Shown in pieces: positions 9,701-18,291 of a stretch of DNA of 64,000 bases. The notes beneath the pieces are model-generated. The model was not told the DNA's origin. It made no database searches and worked only from the letters and a program-made list of their open reading frames with translations. Every line of letters starts with the position of its first letter. Position 1 is the stretch's first letter. Where the stretch lies: assembly GCF_000021945.1 (NCBI RefSeq), contig NC_011831.1, positions 4,229,353 to 4,293,352 of the forward strand. Direction: 5' to 3'. This DNA comes from Chloroflexus aggregans DSM 9485 (GTDB taxonomy: Bacteria > Chloroflexota > Chloroflexia > Chloroflexales > Chloroflexaceae). The position numbers were made by a program, and so were the translations under genes.

Positions 9701-10124
9701 GCCCGGCCAGTTCAATGAGCCGACCAGCCTGGCGTTTGATGCTGCCGGTAACCTGTATGTGGCCGATACGTGGAATGGGCGGGTCCAAGTGTTTACCCGT
9801 ACCGCCGATGGTCGGATCGATCCGACTCCGCTGACAACGTGGCCGGTAGCGGGTTGGCAGCCCAATACCTATGACGATCCGATGTTGGCGGTTAGTCCTG
9901 ATGGTATGGTTTACGTAGCAGTACCGGCGCGCCAGTATATCCTTGTGGCGAGCACCGGTGGCGAGGCGCTGTTGCAATGGACCGGCTTTGGCAGGGATGG
10001 CGTCCCGATCACGAGTCCGAGTGGGTTGGCAGTTGCGACTAATGGAAGTATTTGGGTGGTGGACCGACTAGGTGGACGAGCAGCGCGCTTCGCGTTACCG
10101 GCACTGGCACCGACGCAACCATGA
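6756..10124 (+). CDS. TIGR03663/Agl23-like membrane protein fused to NHL repeats
   Basis: About 1,122 residues in two parts. Residues 1 to about 800 are a second GT39-like membrane protein with the acidic loop motif ALHHDESIHAWSSWRLY and the later SWAGEKMPWLVTHMALP. From about residue 815 the protein becomes a soluble beta-propeller of NHL repeats, with at least four units of the type GNIYVADTLNHRIEVF, GNLYVADTWNARIVKY and GNVYIADTGNKRIVV. The propeller probably lies outside the cytoplasmic membrane and may bind glycan or partner proteins. An in-frame TTG lies 18 codons upstream at 6702. ATG is chosen, though no clear ribosome binding site supports either. The stop overlaps the next ATG (ATGA), so the two are translationally coupled. 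Confidence 0.82.
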   Translation: MAVQTLTTETVLDRRLRAGWLRWETALYTLIVIASVLAHLWGLERMALHHDESIHAWSSWRLYSGAGSFSCWNGLDENGNARGGLFHETYCYDPVYHGPSLYFLTALIYFLFGDGDAQARLPMALAGIGLVMSAWWLRPYLGRAGALIAAVLLGFSPSLLYYTRFARHDGLMVLWELWMVIGALRWIDSGQRQWLYLTAVGLALAIATHELYYILLFIFGVFVLMRLLAESRFARYQNIVLPVIIGICVVLMIVNPPLPFGRGLYIGEKAFLVASALTLAWLCQRLWPPEPILIPRLQHLWRSERSVLWTALAVLGGIYLVLFTSFFTYLPGAIDGISAGLIYWLGSQQEYARGDQPWYYYLILLPLYEPLAVLSGIGVVVAMIVAVVRRWRAGRTVPPPVADAATSDMDDVDVAARLNVAKPWPLYPLLVVFWFFTAIIIFSWAGEKMPWLVTHMALPGNLLAAWVISRLSDMIQREQTSARIWLVPLLVILLLVAVGVTFWRLGSGGTTAFLQAIVPLAIVFGLIYALLTLIGQLGIRRTSAAIGLTVAALLAMYTIRATWLVVYDHPDVPVEPLIYTQTAPDVPRYAADIRDLAINLTRGNRSPQDTTGGLTMPIILDGGDRTAEGSLAWPLQWYLRDFKSIVWVNGSELGRVPSVEQLTVTMPDGSRDLAPMVMLYRPYVTDRLRNILRESYVQPYGTAGVFNWWFPEGNKCAPQSPGYKKFYYSTWSAAAAQAACGRDLSGELHGPFDVLLWPLQRENWPALGRYLLFRQLPDPLVPGAREVEVWLRRDLAGGVGQTMTATTTPTLRLAALAEIRLSSGGNGATGIAFDRQGNIYVADTLNHRIEVFAADGTPIRTIGTQGNALDQFYEPRGLAFDAQGNLYVADTWNARIVKYSPDLRPMTSWGGGDLDLGDGRRATITEGDPARNAAAPLGFFGPRGVAVDAAGNVYIADTGNKRIVVTDSNGTFLYQFGGAGSAPGQFNEPTSLAFDAAGNLYVADTWNGRVQVFTRTADGRIDPTPLTTWPVAGWQPNTYDDPMLAVSPDGMVYVAVPARQYILVASTGGEALLQWTGFGRDGVPITSPSGLAVATNGSIWVVDRLGGRAARFALPALAPTQP

Positions 10125-11128
10125 TCATCTCTGATTTTCGTCATCTCAACCAAACTGTTTCGCCCGCGGCTACAGAGTTGGGTGAGGCGTGGCAACGCAC
10201 GCTCAGTCGGTTAGGCGACTATACCGCTATTGTCGTGCGGGCACTTAACTTACGCCCACAAGCGGCAACGTTGTACCGGCAGACCGAGCGCCATGTGCTG
10301 GTGCGGTTGACGTTGCCGACGGAACACGTCGTGTTGCGCATATCGCCGGAAGACGATTTGGCAGCGCACGTCGCCTTTTTACGTGGGATGGCGTTGGAAG
10401 GTATTCCGGGCACGCGGATTATTCAGCGCGATTTGAGTAAAGCTGCGGTACCCTTCGCCTATACCCTAGAGAGCTTTGTTGCCGGACAAACGGCTGACAC
10501 CCTGCACGACGATCATCTGCTGCACAGCATTGCCCGCCAAGCAGGACGAGCACTACGGCGATTGCACCGGCAACGGATGCCGGGCGCAGGTCGACCGACG
10601 GTTAGTGGGCGCTGGCCGCGGCTTAGTTGGCGGCATGTGTTGATGGCGATTGGGCAGCGGCTGGCTAGTCCGCCAACCCCGCAATTGATTTTTCAGGCGG
10701 AAGAAGTTGCTGTGTTGCAAGCGATAGTGCATGATCGGCTGCTCGATTGCGCAACACCGGTGCTCATTCATGGCAACTTTGGCCCGCAGGCGGTACGCTG
10801 TACGGTGGGTGGTCAGTACGTTCATTTGGAGGCATTAGAGGAGCCGGGCTGGTTTATCAGCGGTGATGGTTTATTCGATGTGGCCTTGGGGATGTGTGCC
10901 CATCTCCCGACGGCGTGGCGCGAAGGTCTCTATGAAGGGTATTGTAGTGCTGGCGTGTTGAATGACAGCGAGCGTGAGCGGTTGCAGATGCTCCGTTTAC
11001 TGGCCTGTGCGTGGAGTGCCTGTGATCGCTATGCTCGTGGGTTGCCGCACGAAGCGGATCTGGAGGAAGCGCAGCGATTGATGCGGGCTATTATCGTGGC
11101 AGATGCGAAATATCTATCGGCGCAGTGA
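10121..11128 (+). CDS. Aminoglycoside-phosphotransferase-fold protein, probably catalytically altered
   Basis: A soluble protein of 335 residues with the layout of the APH/choline-kinase fold. The N lobe has a strand-rich segment (HVLVRLTLPTEHVVLRIS), followed by a hinge (ESFVAGQTAD) and a C lobe. The catalytic loop reads LIHGNFGPQAV, where kinases of this fold have HGD. The later metal-binding segment is LEALEEPGWF. Loss of the catalytic aspartate suggests a pseudokinase or a binding protein. The start is fixed by an ATGA overlap with the NHL-fusion gene. The link to that membrane protein hints at sugar or lipid-head-group binding, which is inference. Confidence 0.7.
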   Translation: MIISDFRHLNQTVSPAATELGEAWQRTLSRLGDYTAIVVRALNLRPQAATLYRQTERHVLVRLTLPTEHVVLRISPEDDLAAHVAFLRGMALEGIPGTRIIQRDLSKAAVPFAYTLESFVAGQTADTLHDDHLLHSIARQAGRALRRLHRQRMPGAGRPTVSGRWPRLSWRHVLMAIGQRLASPPTPQLIFQAEEVAVLQAIVHDRLLDCATPVLIHGNFGPQAVRCTVGGQYVHLEALEEPGWFISGDGLFDVALGMCAHLPTAWREGLYEGYCSAGVLNDSERERLQMLRLLACAWSACDRYARGLPHEADLEEAQRLMRAIIVADAKYLSAQ

Positions 11129-11187
11129 TGGAGCCACAGCTCATCGGCGGCCTGCATCAACCTCGCGGATGTGAAGGGAGGGAAGTT

Positions 11188-11928
11188 ATGCCGGTACAAC
11201 GAACGATCCGCGTCTATGATAGGGCTGAGGAACTCTACCAGGCGGCGGCGGCGTTAGTGTCCGAACAGTTGCAAACAGCGATCAACGAGCGTGGACGGGC
11301 GCTCGTTGCGTTTTCTGGGGGGAGTTTGACAGCCTACCTCTATCCCTTACTGGCCGGAACGCCATGGCGCGAGCAGATCGATTGGCCGCTGGTGAGCGTA
11401 CTCTTTGCCGATGAACGGTATGTGCCATTCGATGATGCCGAGAATACCTATCGGGCTACCCGCCAAACCCTGCTCGATCACGTACCGGTGCAGGCCGAGC
11501 AGGTTTTTCCGGTACCTACCTACTATCGTGAGCCTGAGCAAGCGGCAGCGATCTACCACCAGCAAACGGCAGCGCTCCTTGCTGCCCATGGCGGTAAATT
11601 TGATGTGGTCTTACTGGGAATCGGGCCTGATGGACATACTGCCTCGCTTTTTCCCCATCATCCGGCGTTAGCGACGCCAGCAGACAAATTAGCGGTCGTC
11701 GTCCGTGATGCACCAAAGCCGCCACCGGTCCGCCTCAGCTTGACACCGACAGCCTTCAATGCAGCCCGATCCGTTGTGTTTATCGCCAGCGGTGAAAGCA
11801 AAGCCGCAGCCGTTGCCGCCGCACTGACCGGGCCAGGTAATCCGCATGCGCAACCGACACGGCTGATTCAGCCGGAGGGTGGCTCACTCTATTGGTTAGT
11901 CGATCGGGCAGCAGGCAGGTTATTGTAG
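11188..11928 (+). CDS. pgl: 6-phosphogluconolactonase
   Basis: Hydrolyses 6-phosphoglucono-1,5-lactone to 6-phosphogluconate in the oxidative pentose phosphate pathway. The 246 residues are typical of the DevB/SOL family. The motifs are LVAFSGGSLTAYLYPLL, LFADERYVPF and the signature VLLGIGPDGHTASLFPHHPAL. The ATG at 11188 is preceded by AAGGGAGGGAAG, a very strong ribosome binding site, so the in-frame GTG at 11125 that overlaps the previous stop is rejected. It is the last gene of the plus-strand run and converges on bchL. Confidence 0.93.
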   Translation: MPVQRTIRVYDRAEELYQAAAALVSEQLQTAINERGRALVAFSGGSLTAYLYPLLAGTPWREQIDWPLVSVLFADERYVPFDDAENTYRATRQTLLDHVPVQAEQVFPVPTYYREPEQAAAIYHQQTAALLAAHGGKFDVVLLGIGPDGHTASLFPHHPALATPADKLAVVVRDAPKPPPVRLSLTPTAFNAARSVVFIASGESKAAAVAAALTGPGNPHAQPTRLIQPEGGSLYWLVDRAAGRLL

Positions 11929-11942
11929 CCACTGTGTCACGA

Positions 11943-11984
11943 CAGAGGAGCGGGTTGATGTAAGACGCACAAGCCGCTCCTCTG
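11943..11984. terminator. Bidirectional terminator-like hairpin between pgl and bchL
   Basis: A perfect 11-base inverted repeat, CAGAGGAGCGG at 11943-11953 and its complement at 11974-11984, encloses a 20-base loop between two convergent genes. No long T run follows on either strand, but position and symmetry fit a shared terminator. Confidence 0.5.
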
Positions 11985-11993
11985 ATAGTGTGA

Positions 11994-12815
11994 TCAGCGC
12001 CAACCACCGATAGCCTCGAAAATCGCGCGGTCGTGATAAGGATTGGGGATGGTCGCTTGGGGTTGGGCCAACAGATACTCGGCCATTTCTTCAAAGGGAC
12101 GGGTGCATTCCTCTTTGCCCGGCCCCTCCATCTCGAACAGCGTCTTCCCGGCGAGACGCGAACGGCGGATGAGATCGTGGTACGGCACTCGACCAATCAC
12201 CTTCGTGCCGACCTTCTCGGCAAACTGATCGAGGAGCGACGTCCCACCGCCATACTCATAATCGACGCGGTTCGCGATAATCCCGGCCAGTTTCACCTTA
12301 TGGCGCTGCGACTTCTGGGCAATTGCCAGACAAAGCCGGTTGGCGGCGAAAATGCTATCGAAATCGTTGCAGGCGATGATAAGACCGTAGTCGGCATAGT
12401 TCAACGGCGCTGAAAAGCCACCGCACACCACGTCGCCAAGCACGTCGAAGACAATTACATCATATTTGTCGTACAGCCCAAATTCTTTGAGTAACTTCAC
12501 CGTCTCACCTACGACATAGCCACCACAACCACTACCGGCCGGTGGACCACCCGACTCAAGGGTATCAACGCCGGCAAAGCCGGTGCGGATGACATCCTCT
12601 TTGCTCACATCTTCAAGGTGAAAATTCACACTGTCCAGCACATCGATCACGGTCGGCTGGAGATGACCGGTGAGAGGGAACGTGCTATCGTGCTTCGGAT
12701 CACAGCCGATCTGCAAGACTTTCGCCCCCTTGAGCGCCATTGCCGCCGAGAGATTAGCCGAGGTGGTCGATTTACCGATTCCACCTTTGCCATAGATCGC
12801 GAGGATTAGAGACAT
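11994..12815 (-). CDS. bchL: Light-independent protochlorophyllide reductase, iron protein BchL
   Basis: BchL is the NifH-like ATPase of dark-operative protochlorophyllide reductase. A homodimer with one [4Fe-4S] cluster passes electrons to BchN-BchB during bacteriochlorophyll synthesis. The 273 residues begin [17 protein letters not shown], carrying the P-loop. The two cluster cysteines lie in [13 protein letters not shown] and [13 protein letters not shown]. The ATG is preceded by AAGGAG with normal spacing, so the TTG two codons upstream is rejected. It is the last gene of bchN-bchB-bciB-bchL. A small GC hairpin (12835-12849) lies in the 106-base gap before it and may stabilise or process the mRNA. 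Confidence 0.97.
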   Translation of the reverse strand: MSLILAIYGKGGIGKSTTSANLSAAMALKGAKVLQIGCDPKHDSTFPLTGHLQPTVIDVLDSVNFHLEDVSKEDVIRTGFAGVDTLESGGPPAGSGCGGYVVGETVKLLKEFGLYDKYDVIVFDVLGDVVCGGFSAPLNYADYGLIIACNDFDSIFAANRLCLAIAQKSQRHKVKLAGIIANRVDYEYGGGTSLLDQFAEKVGTKVIGRVPYHDLIRRSRLAGKTLFEMEGPGKEECTRPFEEMAEYLLAQPQATIPNPYHDRAIFEAIGGWR

Positions 12816-12921
12816 GGACAACTCCTTGTCGTAGGCCGGCCTTGCCGGCGTGTGGATACCGATCTGCTATGTGAAGCGGAGGCGAAAAGGCGGCAACCTT
12901 CACGACTCCGCAGGTGTACCG

Positions 12922-14211
12922 TTAACGCGCCGGTGGCTGCAATTCACACCCAAACTCACGCCGATAGACATCGGCATAGCGAGCGAGAGCGCGATAGACA
13001 TAACCGGGGACGATCCGACGTTCGAGTCGACCGTGCCGTTCGCGGACAAATTGCAGATTACGCAGCAACTTCATCTCGATCACCGAGCGGGCAAACTCCA
13101 ATCCCTTCGGCCCACTCCGCCGCTGGATAAACGCGACCAATTGGCGGATCGGCCATGGCGGACGGCGGCGTGGTTTGCGCAACATCTGGATATAGGCCGG
13201 CATCCCGCGTGTGCGGTCACCACCACTGATCGGCGCGCGCTCTTCGATATAAGGACGCAACAGGTTGAACAGCTCAACCCCGCGCTCGGTGCGGACGAGC
13301 GTCCATTGCCAGCGTTCATCCGGTGGAAGTGGTGCGCCCATATAGCCGATGGTCAAGTCGGAGAGACCGTTTTGGTAATCAAAACAGCTCAGACAAGCGG
13401 GTGGAAAGACGCCTATCTCACCACCGAGCCTGGCTACATCAAGATCGACAAAATTGACCTTCTCGACCGAGCCATCTTCGTGTTTCAGCCAGATGCGAAA
13501 ATCCTGCATGAACTCGTGATGGACGACCGTATCCGGCGAGCGTGAGACGACTTGCAAAAAGCGTTGTAAATCGGGATAGGTCGTATTGTCGGTGCAGGGA
13601 ATCCCGATGACGTAGAGACGTTCGAGACCGAGCTGATCCTCAATCGCACGCAGCGCATGGACTTGACAACCGGTACCGATGTAAGCGATGCGGCGGAGAC
13701 CGGCCTGCCGTACCTGGGTGAGCACATCGAGGGTAGGGGCGAGACACGGTTTATTGCCACGGGTAGCTCGCACCTCATCGGGGGTGCGGGCAAGGATGGG
13801 TAACGGTGCGTAGCGAGTACCGGGCACTGCACCGGTGGTAATCACTCCTTCCACCAAACCGCGTTCGAGGAGCAATGCTCCAAGACTGGTCACCGCACCG
13901 CTCCATTGCGCACCGGGGACCGGTGGCTTCATACGAAACACGTGTAATTCACGGTAAATACCAAACAGCAGCTCATCACCATCGTGCCGATTGCGTCCGT
14001 GTAAACGACGCTCGATCTCCTCAGCGCGGTTATTGACGAAGACACAGCTCTGTGCCATCAAAGGACGCAGATCGCCGGTGCAGATTCCGCAATCGCTACA
14101 CAACTTCGGACGACCGGCCAACCGCTCTTCACGCGACAGGAGTGCGATTTCACTGAGCGGGCGCGGTGGTTGTAGACGGTGCGGTGCCTTAGACGGAAGA
14201 GCAGAATTCAT
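12922..14211 (-). CDS. bciB: Ferredoxin-dependent 3,8-divinyl (proto)chlorophyllide 8-vinyl reductase, BciB type
   Basis: BciB reduces the 8-vinyl group of divinyl (proto)chlorophyllide to ethyl using ferredoxin, FAD and [4Fe-4S] clusters. It belongs to the F420 hydrogenase/dehydrogenase beta-subunit superfamily and is often annotated only as such. The 429 residues show an N-terminal cysteine group ([14 protein letters not shown], then AQSC), the central [13 protein letters not shown] and [11 protein letters not shown], and [20 protein letters not shown]. Its start overlaps the bchB stop (ATGA), so the two are translationally coupled. An F420 hydrogenase subunit is the formal alternative, but the setting among bch genes argues strongly for the vinyl reductase. 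Confidence 0.88.
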   Translation of the reverse strand: MNSALPSKAPHRLQPPRPLSEIALLSREERLAGRPKLCSDCGICTGDLRPLMAQSCVFVNNRAEEIERRLHGRNRHDGDELLFGIYRELHVFRMKPPVPGAQWSGAVTSLGALLLERGLVEGVITTGAVPGTRYAPLPILARTPDEVRATRGNKPCLAPTLDVLTQVRQAGLRRIAYIGTGCQVHALRAIEDQLGLERLYVIGIPCTDNTTYPDLQRFLQVVSRSPDTVVHHEFMQDFRIWLKHEDGSVEKVNFVDLDVARLGGEIGVFPPACLSCFDYQNGLSDLTIGYMGAPLPPDERWQWTLVRTERGVELFNLLRPYIEERAPISGGDRTRGMPAYIQMLRKPRRRPPWPIRQLVAFIQRRSGPKGLEFARSVIEMKLLRNLQFVRERHGRLERRIVPGYVYRALARYADVYRREFGCELQPPAR

Positions 14212-15842
14212 GCGCCAAGCTCCTCTTTAGCTGCTAACAGCACTTGGGCCGTAATCACGGCATGGCCGTGCTGACGCGCGTATCTCTCGACATTCCCGCG
14301 TACCCGTCCACGGACAAAGAAGGGGACTTTCTTAAGCATTGCTTCGGCGTCAGCAGCCCACACCGGATCGACCGGGGCAGCAGGTGCCGGCGGGGCAGCG
14401 ACGGCCGGCGTCGGACCAGACACCGCGACGGTAGCGACAGCCGGTTCCTGCTCCGGTTTTGGACTCTCGACCGTAACCGCTGCCGGTGCCGGCTCGACAG
14501 CCTGAGCGGAGCCATTTTTCGCCTTCTCCGGCAGTTCAAGGCCGGCGTCGCCAAACAGATCGATCAGGTGCTTCTCCATACCGAGGGTACAAGTGGTATA
14601 CACCTCATCGGCGATCACATCGGCGCCATCGAAGCCGAGGAAGGGGCGATAGGCCAGCAAATGGTTTTCGATATGGGTTGGCGGTGAAATGACCATACAG
14701 TTCAGATCGTAGCGGCGCGACGTATGGCGTTCCATTTGGGTGCCGCAAACCAATTCGGGGCGTAGTGCGGCAATACGGGCGGCGACGGTTTGGAACTCAT
14801 CGGTTACCAGCACCTCATCAACATAACCGGCCAACTGTTCGCGCACCCAATCGGCTTGATGCTTAACATACGTCCCGGCACCGGCGATCGGCATACCCAA
14901 CTCATCGTGCAAGAAGCGGGTCACACCCACCACGTGGGTTGCATCGCCGAAGACAAACGCCGGCTTTCCGGAGAAGCTATCCATATCGGCGGTGCGGGCC
15001 AACCACGGCACAGCGGAAGGCGCCGACAGACCATCGAGCGAGAAGGCGGTCAGCGGTGGCATAGGAATATCGGCGCCGGCTTGCGCCAGTAATTCACGCA
15101 GTCGCTCGATCCAGCGAAGCGTTGGTTGCACGCCAATCGGCGCATCGAGCAGGGCCGGCACACCGAACTGTTCTTCAAGATAGGTAGCAGCGCGTAGGCC
15201 CAATTCGCGGTAGGGAGCGATCGTCAGCCAAGCCGCCGGCAAGCGCCGCAAGTCGGCAATACTGGCGCCCCAAGGTGCCACGACGTTAATCTCCACTCCT
15301 AGCGTCTTCAGCATACGGCGGAGGCTAATCAGATCGTGACGGGCGTGAAACCCAAGCGAGGCCGGGCCGAGGATATTAACGGTTGGTCGCTCGGTACGAG
15401 GCTGTGGTTTGGCAAACCGTTTTACCAAATCGGTGAAGAGGCTTTCGGCAGCGACGATCTCTTGCATGCGATACGGATTGGCATCGTAGACCATCACCTC
15501 GCACTGCAAACCGGCGTGCTGGGCGGCAATCTCCAGATTCTCTTGCAGCAAGATCGTCGAACACGAAGCCACCACGATGATCAAATCGGGATGGACGCGC
15601 TCTTCAACCTGTTTCAACGTATCGGGTAGGCGGATCGTACCGCGGGCGAGATCGGTCCCACTCACGACGCTCGTAGTCATTGCCGGAAAATTCGGCGAAC
15701 GTTCGAGCATCGCGAAAATCGCATTGACGTAATCATCACCCTGCGGCGCGTGGAAGACAGCGTGGACATTGCGCATGCTGTTTGCGATCCGACCAACGCC
15801 GTGATGGGCGGTACCCTCGTACATCCAATAAGCTAGACGCAT
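14208..15842 (-). CDS. bchB: Light-independent protochlorophyllide reductase subunit B
   Basis: BchB pairs with BchN in the NifDK-like catalytic core of dark-operative protochlorophyllide reductase. It reduces the D ring of protochlorophyllide without light. The protein has 544 residues. Asp36 (in [11 protein letters not shown]) lies where the unusual aspartate ligand of the intersubunit [4Fe-4S] cluster is known in this family. A proline/alanine-rich linker near residues 425-490 precedes the C-terminal [21 protein letters not shown] domain typical of BchB. The ATG is preceded by AGAGGAGC, so the TTG six codons upstream is rejected. The linker is long but in frame. Confidence 0.97.
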   Translation of the reverse strand: MRLAYWMYEGTAHHGVGRIANSMRNVHAVFHAPQGDDYVNAIFAMLERSPNFPAMTTSVVSGTDLARGTIRLPDTLKQVEERVHPDLIIVVASCSTILLQENLEIAAQHAGLQCEVMVYDANPYRMQEIVAAESLFTDLVKRFAKPQPRTERPTVNILGPASLGFHARHDLISLRRMLKTLGVEINVVAPWGASIADLRRLPAAWLTIAPYRELGLRAATYLEEQFGVPALLDAPIGVQPTLRWIERLRELLAQAGADIPMPPLTAFSLDGLSAPSAVPWLARTADMDSFSGKPAFVFGDATHVVGVTRFLHDELGMPIAGAGTYVKHQADWVREQLAGYVDEVLVTDEFQTVAARIAALRPELVCGTQMERHTSRRYDLNCMVISPPTHIENHLLAYRPFLGFDGADVIADEVYTTCTLGMEKHLIDLFGDAGLELPEKAKNGSAQAVEPAPAAVTVESPKPEQEPAVATVAVSGPTPAVAAPPAPAAPVDPVWAADAEAMLKKVPFFVRGRVRGNVERYARQHGHAVITAQVLLAAKEELGA

Positions 15843-15895
15843 GGATCTGCTCCTCTGCAACTCGTGCGACAGGACAGCTTCTTGGTGTCAAGCGG

Positions 15896-17173
15896 CTACG
15901 ATTGCAACGAAATGACGCCGCCGGGAGCGCCTGGCATAATCCCGGTCAACCAAATCGGGTCGGAACCAAGTGGGTCAAGCTTCGCGTGACGTTCGAGCGC
16001 GCGCGTGAACGACGTAACTAATGCATTCACGCCGGCCCAGCCGTGAATAGGCAGGAAGCAATACTCTGTCCCCCACTTCGCGACCGTTCCCTGACCGACC
16101 AGTGGGTTGGTGGTAATAATGTTAGAGATAATCAGATCGGGCTTTGTTTCGGCAATAGTTTGCAACTGGCGGTGGAAATTGGCCTGTTCAACCAGCCGTA
16201 CTCCTTCGAGCGCAGCGAGTTCGGCAGCGTGGAAGCGACGGTTGATGTACGGGGTCGAGCACTCGACCACTTCAGCGCCGCAGGCTTTGAGGAAGCGGGC
16301 CAACGGCAATTCCATTAAGGTATCACTGGCAAAAAAGATCTTCTTACCGCGTAGGAGATCGGTATGGCGTTTAATCCGCTCCCATGCGGCAGCTTCGCGA
16401 TCACTCAGATCGACCTTAATATCGAAATGGGCGGCCAAATCCTCCCAGAAACGGCGTGTGCCGTCAGGGCCAAGTGGGAAGAGCGATGAGAGGATCGTAC
16501 AACCGCGCTCGTTGCGCAATTGAGTGGCCGTCTTGTGGAGATAGGGCTGGAGTGGCGCCACAATCGTTCCCGGCCCGATGGGTGGCAATTCGTGGAAATG
16601 GCTGGCGGGCAAGAAACCGGCAACCGGAATACCGAGACGGGCTGCTTCGAGAGAAAAGTCGTCGGCAATCGCATCGTTGACCGAACCGAGGAAGACGACG
16701 CGCTTATCTTCGGGCGGGGCAGGCGGACAGAAGGGGATGAGCGCTTGCAATACCGAGTCTTCGCTTTGTGAAAAGGTGTAGTCGAGACCGGAAGCGGGCA
16801 CAAATAGCACCGGCACTTCAGGTGTACTAACCGACGCTGCGAGACCTTCAAATTCCACCTTCATCACTTCAGGCGTACACGATGAAAGGAGGAAGATCAC
16901 AGAAGGGTGGTGCTCGCGCTTAATCTCTTCGATCTGAGCCGAAATGTCGGGCTGCGACGAGCTGAGATCCGATTCTTCGAGGAGCGATACGGCAAAGCGT
17001 GGACGGGCGAAGATCATCACTCCGAGCGTGTTTTGGAGTAGGTGGGCGCAGGTATGGGTACCGAGAATGAGGAAAAAGCTGTCTTTGATCTTCTGGTAGA
17101 GCCATCCGACGCTTACGAGACCGCAGAATGAGTGGTATAGTCCATCCTCTCGGATGGTGCTCGCCTTGTGCAT
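15896..17173 (-). CDS. bchN: Light-independent protochlorophyllide reductase subunit N
   Basis: The NifD-like subunit that forms the substrate pocket with BchB. The 425 residues from the chosen ATG begin [19 protein letters not shown]. Cys17, Cys42 ([11 protein letters not shown]) and Cys99 ([11 protein letters not shown]) match the three cysteine ligands of the N-B cluster, the fourth ligand coming from BchB. AGGAGG lies just before this ATG. A 30-codon upstream extension is in frame but overlaps the promoter region and is rejected. First gene of the operon, 53 bases before bchB. Confidence 0.97.
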   Translation of the reverse strand: MHKASTIREDGLYHSFCGLVSVGWLYQKIKDSFFLILGTHTCAHLLQNTLGVMIFARPRFAVSLLEESDLSSSQPDISAQIEEIKREHHPSVIFLLSSCTPEVMKVEFEGLAASVSTPEVPVLFVPASGLDYTFSQSEDSVLQALIPFCPPAPPEDKRVVFLGSVNDAIADDFSLEAARLGIPVAGFLPASHFHELPPIGPGTIVAPLQPYLHKTATQLRNERGCTILSSLFPLGPDGTRRFWEDLAAHFDIKVDLSDREAAAWERIKRHTDLLRGKKIFFASDTLMELPLARFLKACGAEVVECSTPYINRRFHAAELAALEGVRLVEQANFHRQLQTIAETKPDLIISNIITTNPLVGQGTVAKWGTEYCFLPIHGWAGVNALVTSFTRALERHAKLDPLGSDPIWLTGIMPGAPGGVISLQS

Positions 17174-17225
17174 AGCGCCTCCTAGCAAGCTGTAGTGCCT
17201 ATTTGGAACTACCGAGTTTAATAAC

Positions 17226-17253
17226 ATTGTAGCATAAAAAGCAAGAAGGTGAA
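17226..17253 (-). promoter_or_regulatory. Candidate promoter of the bchNB-bciB-bchL operon
   Basis: On the minus strand TTCACC (17253-17248), a 16-base spacer and TACAAT (17231-17226) precede the bchN ATG by about 52 bases. The -10 box is good and the -35 box matches four of six positions. The surrounding DNA is AT-rich compared with its neighbours. No known redox or light operator is evident. Confidence 0.5.
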
Positions 17254-17515
17254 GTATAAACAAATCCGGTGCAAAATTAGTGCATAAGGTGATAAAAGGT
17301 ATGTGAGGTGCGAGTGTGAGGCTCTAAACAGGCGAGCGCTGGCTGTTAAGACTATGACCGTACCTGGCAAAGACCTGAGGTGAATTGAGCAGAAAGGGCA
17401 GAACCAAGGCATCGATGGTTGGCGATACACACGGGTTGCACAGAATCTGGCCGACGTATATGCAACATCTGCCCTCGTTCGTGAGATGGTACGTTGCAGG
17501 CGTGTATATCTTGTG

Positions 17516-17598
17516 ACAACCGTTGACCGATTCAGGTGAGGTTGTGCGCGCTACAGTACAGCGCCTTGCAACACCCGTTGACCGGTTCGTGGGGTTGC
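17516..17598. repeat. Twin imperfect hairpins upstream of bchN
   Basis: Two units 55 bases apart share CCGTTGACCGRTTC (17520 and 17575), and each sits inside an inverted repeat. The first pairs ACAACC (17516-17521) with GGTTGT (17540-17545). The second pairs GCAAC plus CCC (17568-17576) with GGG plus GTTGC (17591-17598). They fill the gap between the zinc-ribbon gene and bchN, about 340-425 bases before the bchN start. They could be terminator-like structures for the upstream gene, protein-binding sites, or a small RNA. A third weak hairpin (ATCGGA/TCCGAT, 17617-17637) follows. The rest of the 17254-17640 gap holds nothing else I can support. Confidence 0.45.
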
Positions 17599-17642
17599 GA
17601 GCGGAACCAATAGGCAATCGGACCGCCGCAATCCGATCACGG

Positions 17643-18182
17643 TCACTTGCCTTTCCACAACCGAATGCCGATTAGCAACGCCAGACCAACCAATAGGATA
17701 AAGGCGGGAAAAGTTAGTTGACGTATGCGGAGCAGCAATCCTATCCCGAGTAGCCCAATCGCGTAGAGTATCGCAGTTCGGATTTTACCGATGCTGAAGT
17801 AGAAGATTATTTGGGCGATCCCGATAATGATCAGGATAGTGAGCCAAATCATGGGCGGAAAGCTAAAGATTACCGGGATGAGCAACGTGGCTCCGATCAA
17901 GAACAACACTGCGTTCCAATGAGATACCTGGTAGGTTGGATGGGGCTGGGGTGATGGCGGGGTGTGTACCACCGGCCCACTCGTCAACAATGACTGACCA
18001 CAGTGAACACAAAAACGGGCATAACGTGGATTGATCGAGCGGCAATGTGGGCAGGTAATGGTCGTATTACCTCTGCTCGACAACGGCACTGTTTCACCGG
18101 TTGCGATACGTACCGCGGTGCCACACTCGATACAGAAGCGAGCATCGTCAGGTAGTTCAGTATTGCAATGCGGGCAGTGCAT
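17643..18182 (-). CDS. Double zinc-ribbon membrane protein
   Basis: A 179-residue protein. Residues 1-70 contain two zinc ribbons, CPHCNTELPDDARFCIECG and CPHCRSINPRYARFCVHCG, giving eight cysteines for two Zn2+ ions. A proline-rich linker follows, and from about residue 90 there are three to four hydrophobic segments. The ribbon is likely cytosolic with the rest in the membrane. The role is unknown; such proteins are common in Chloroflexota. AAGGAT precedes the ATG. The gene lies between the orphan solute-binding gene and the bch operon, with no sign of a shared function. Confidence 0.75.
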   Translation of the reverse strand: MHCPHCNTELPDDARFCIECGTAVRIATGETVPLSSRGNTTITCPHCRSINPRYARFCVHCGQSLLTSGPVVHTPPSPQPHPTYQVSHWNAVLFLIGATLLIPVIFSFPPMIWLTILIIIGIAQIIFYFSIGKIRTAILYAIGLLGIGLLLRIRQLTFPAFILLVGLALLIGIRLWKGK

Positions 18183-18291
18183 AGCGCTATCCTTTTTCTA
18201 GCTCAGTCGTGAGCACCTGAGTTTGTTGATGTAGGATACTGCACGGTAGTCACAGCCCAAGCGTTTGTCGAATATGACGTTGCCGAGCCGG

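Noticed and set aside
12850-13545. 231-codon plus-strand open frame opposite bciB
   Set aside because: bciB on the other strand shows conserved cysteine motifs and operon coupling; the plus frame has no recognisable domain or ribosome binding site.
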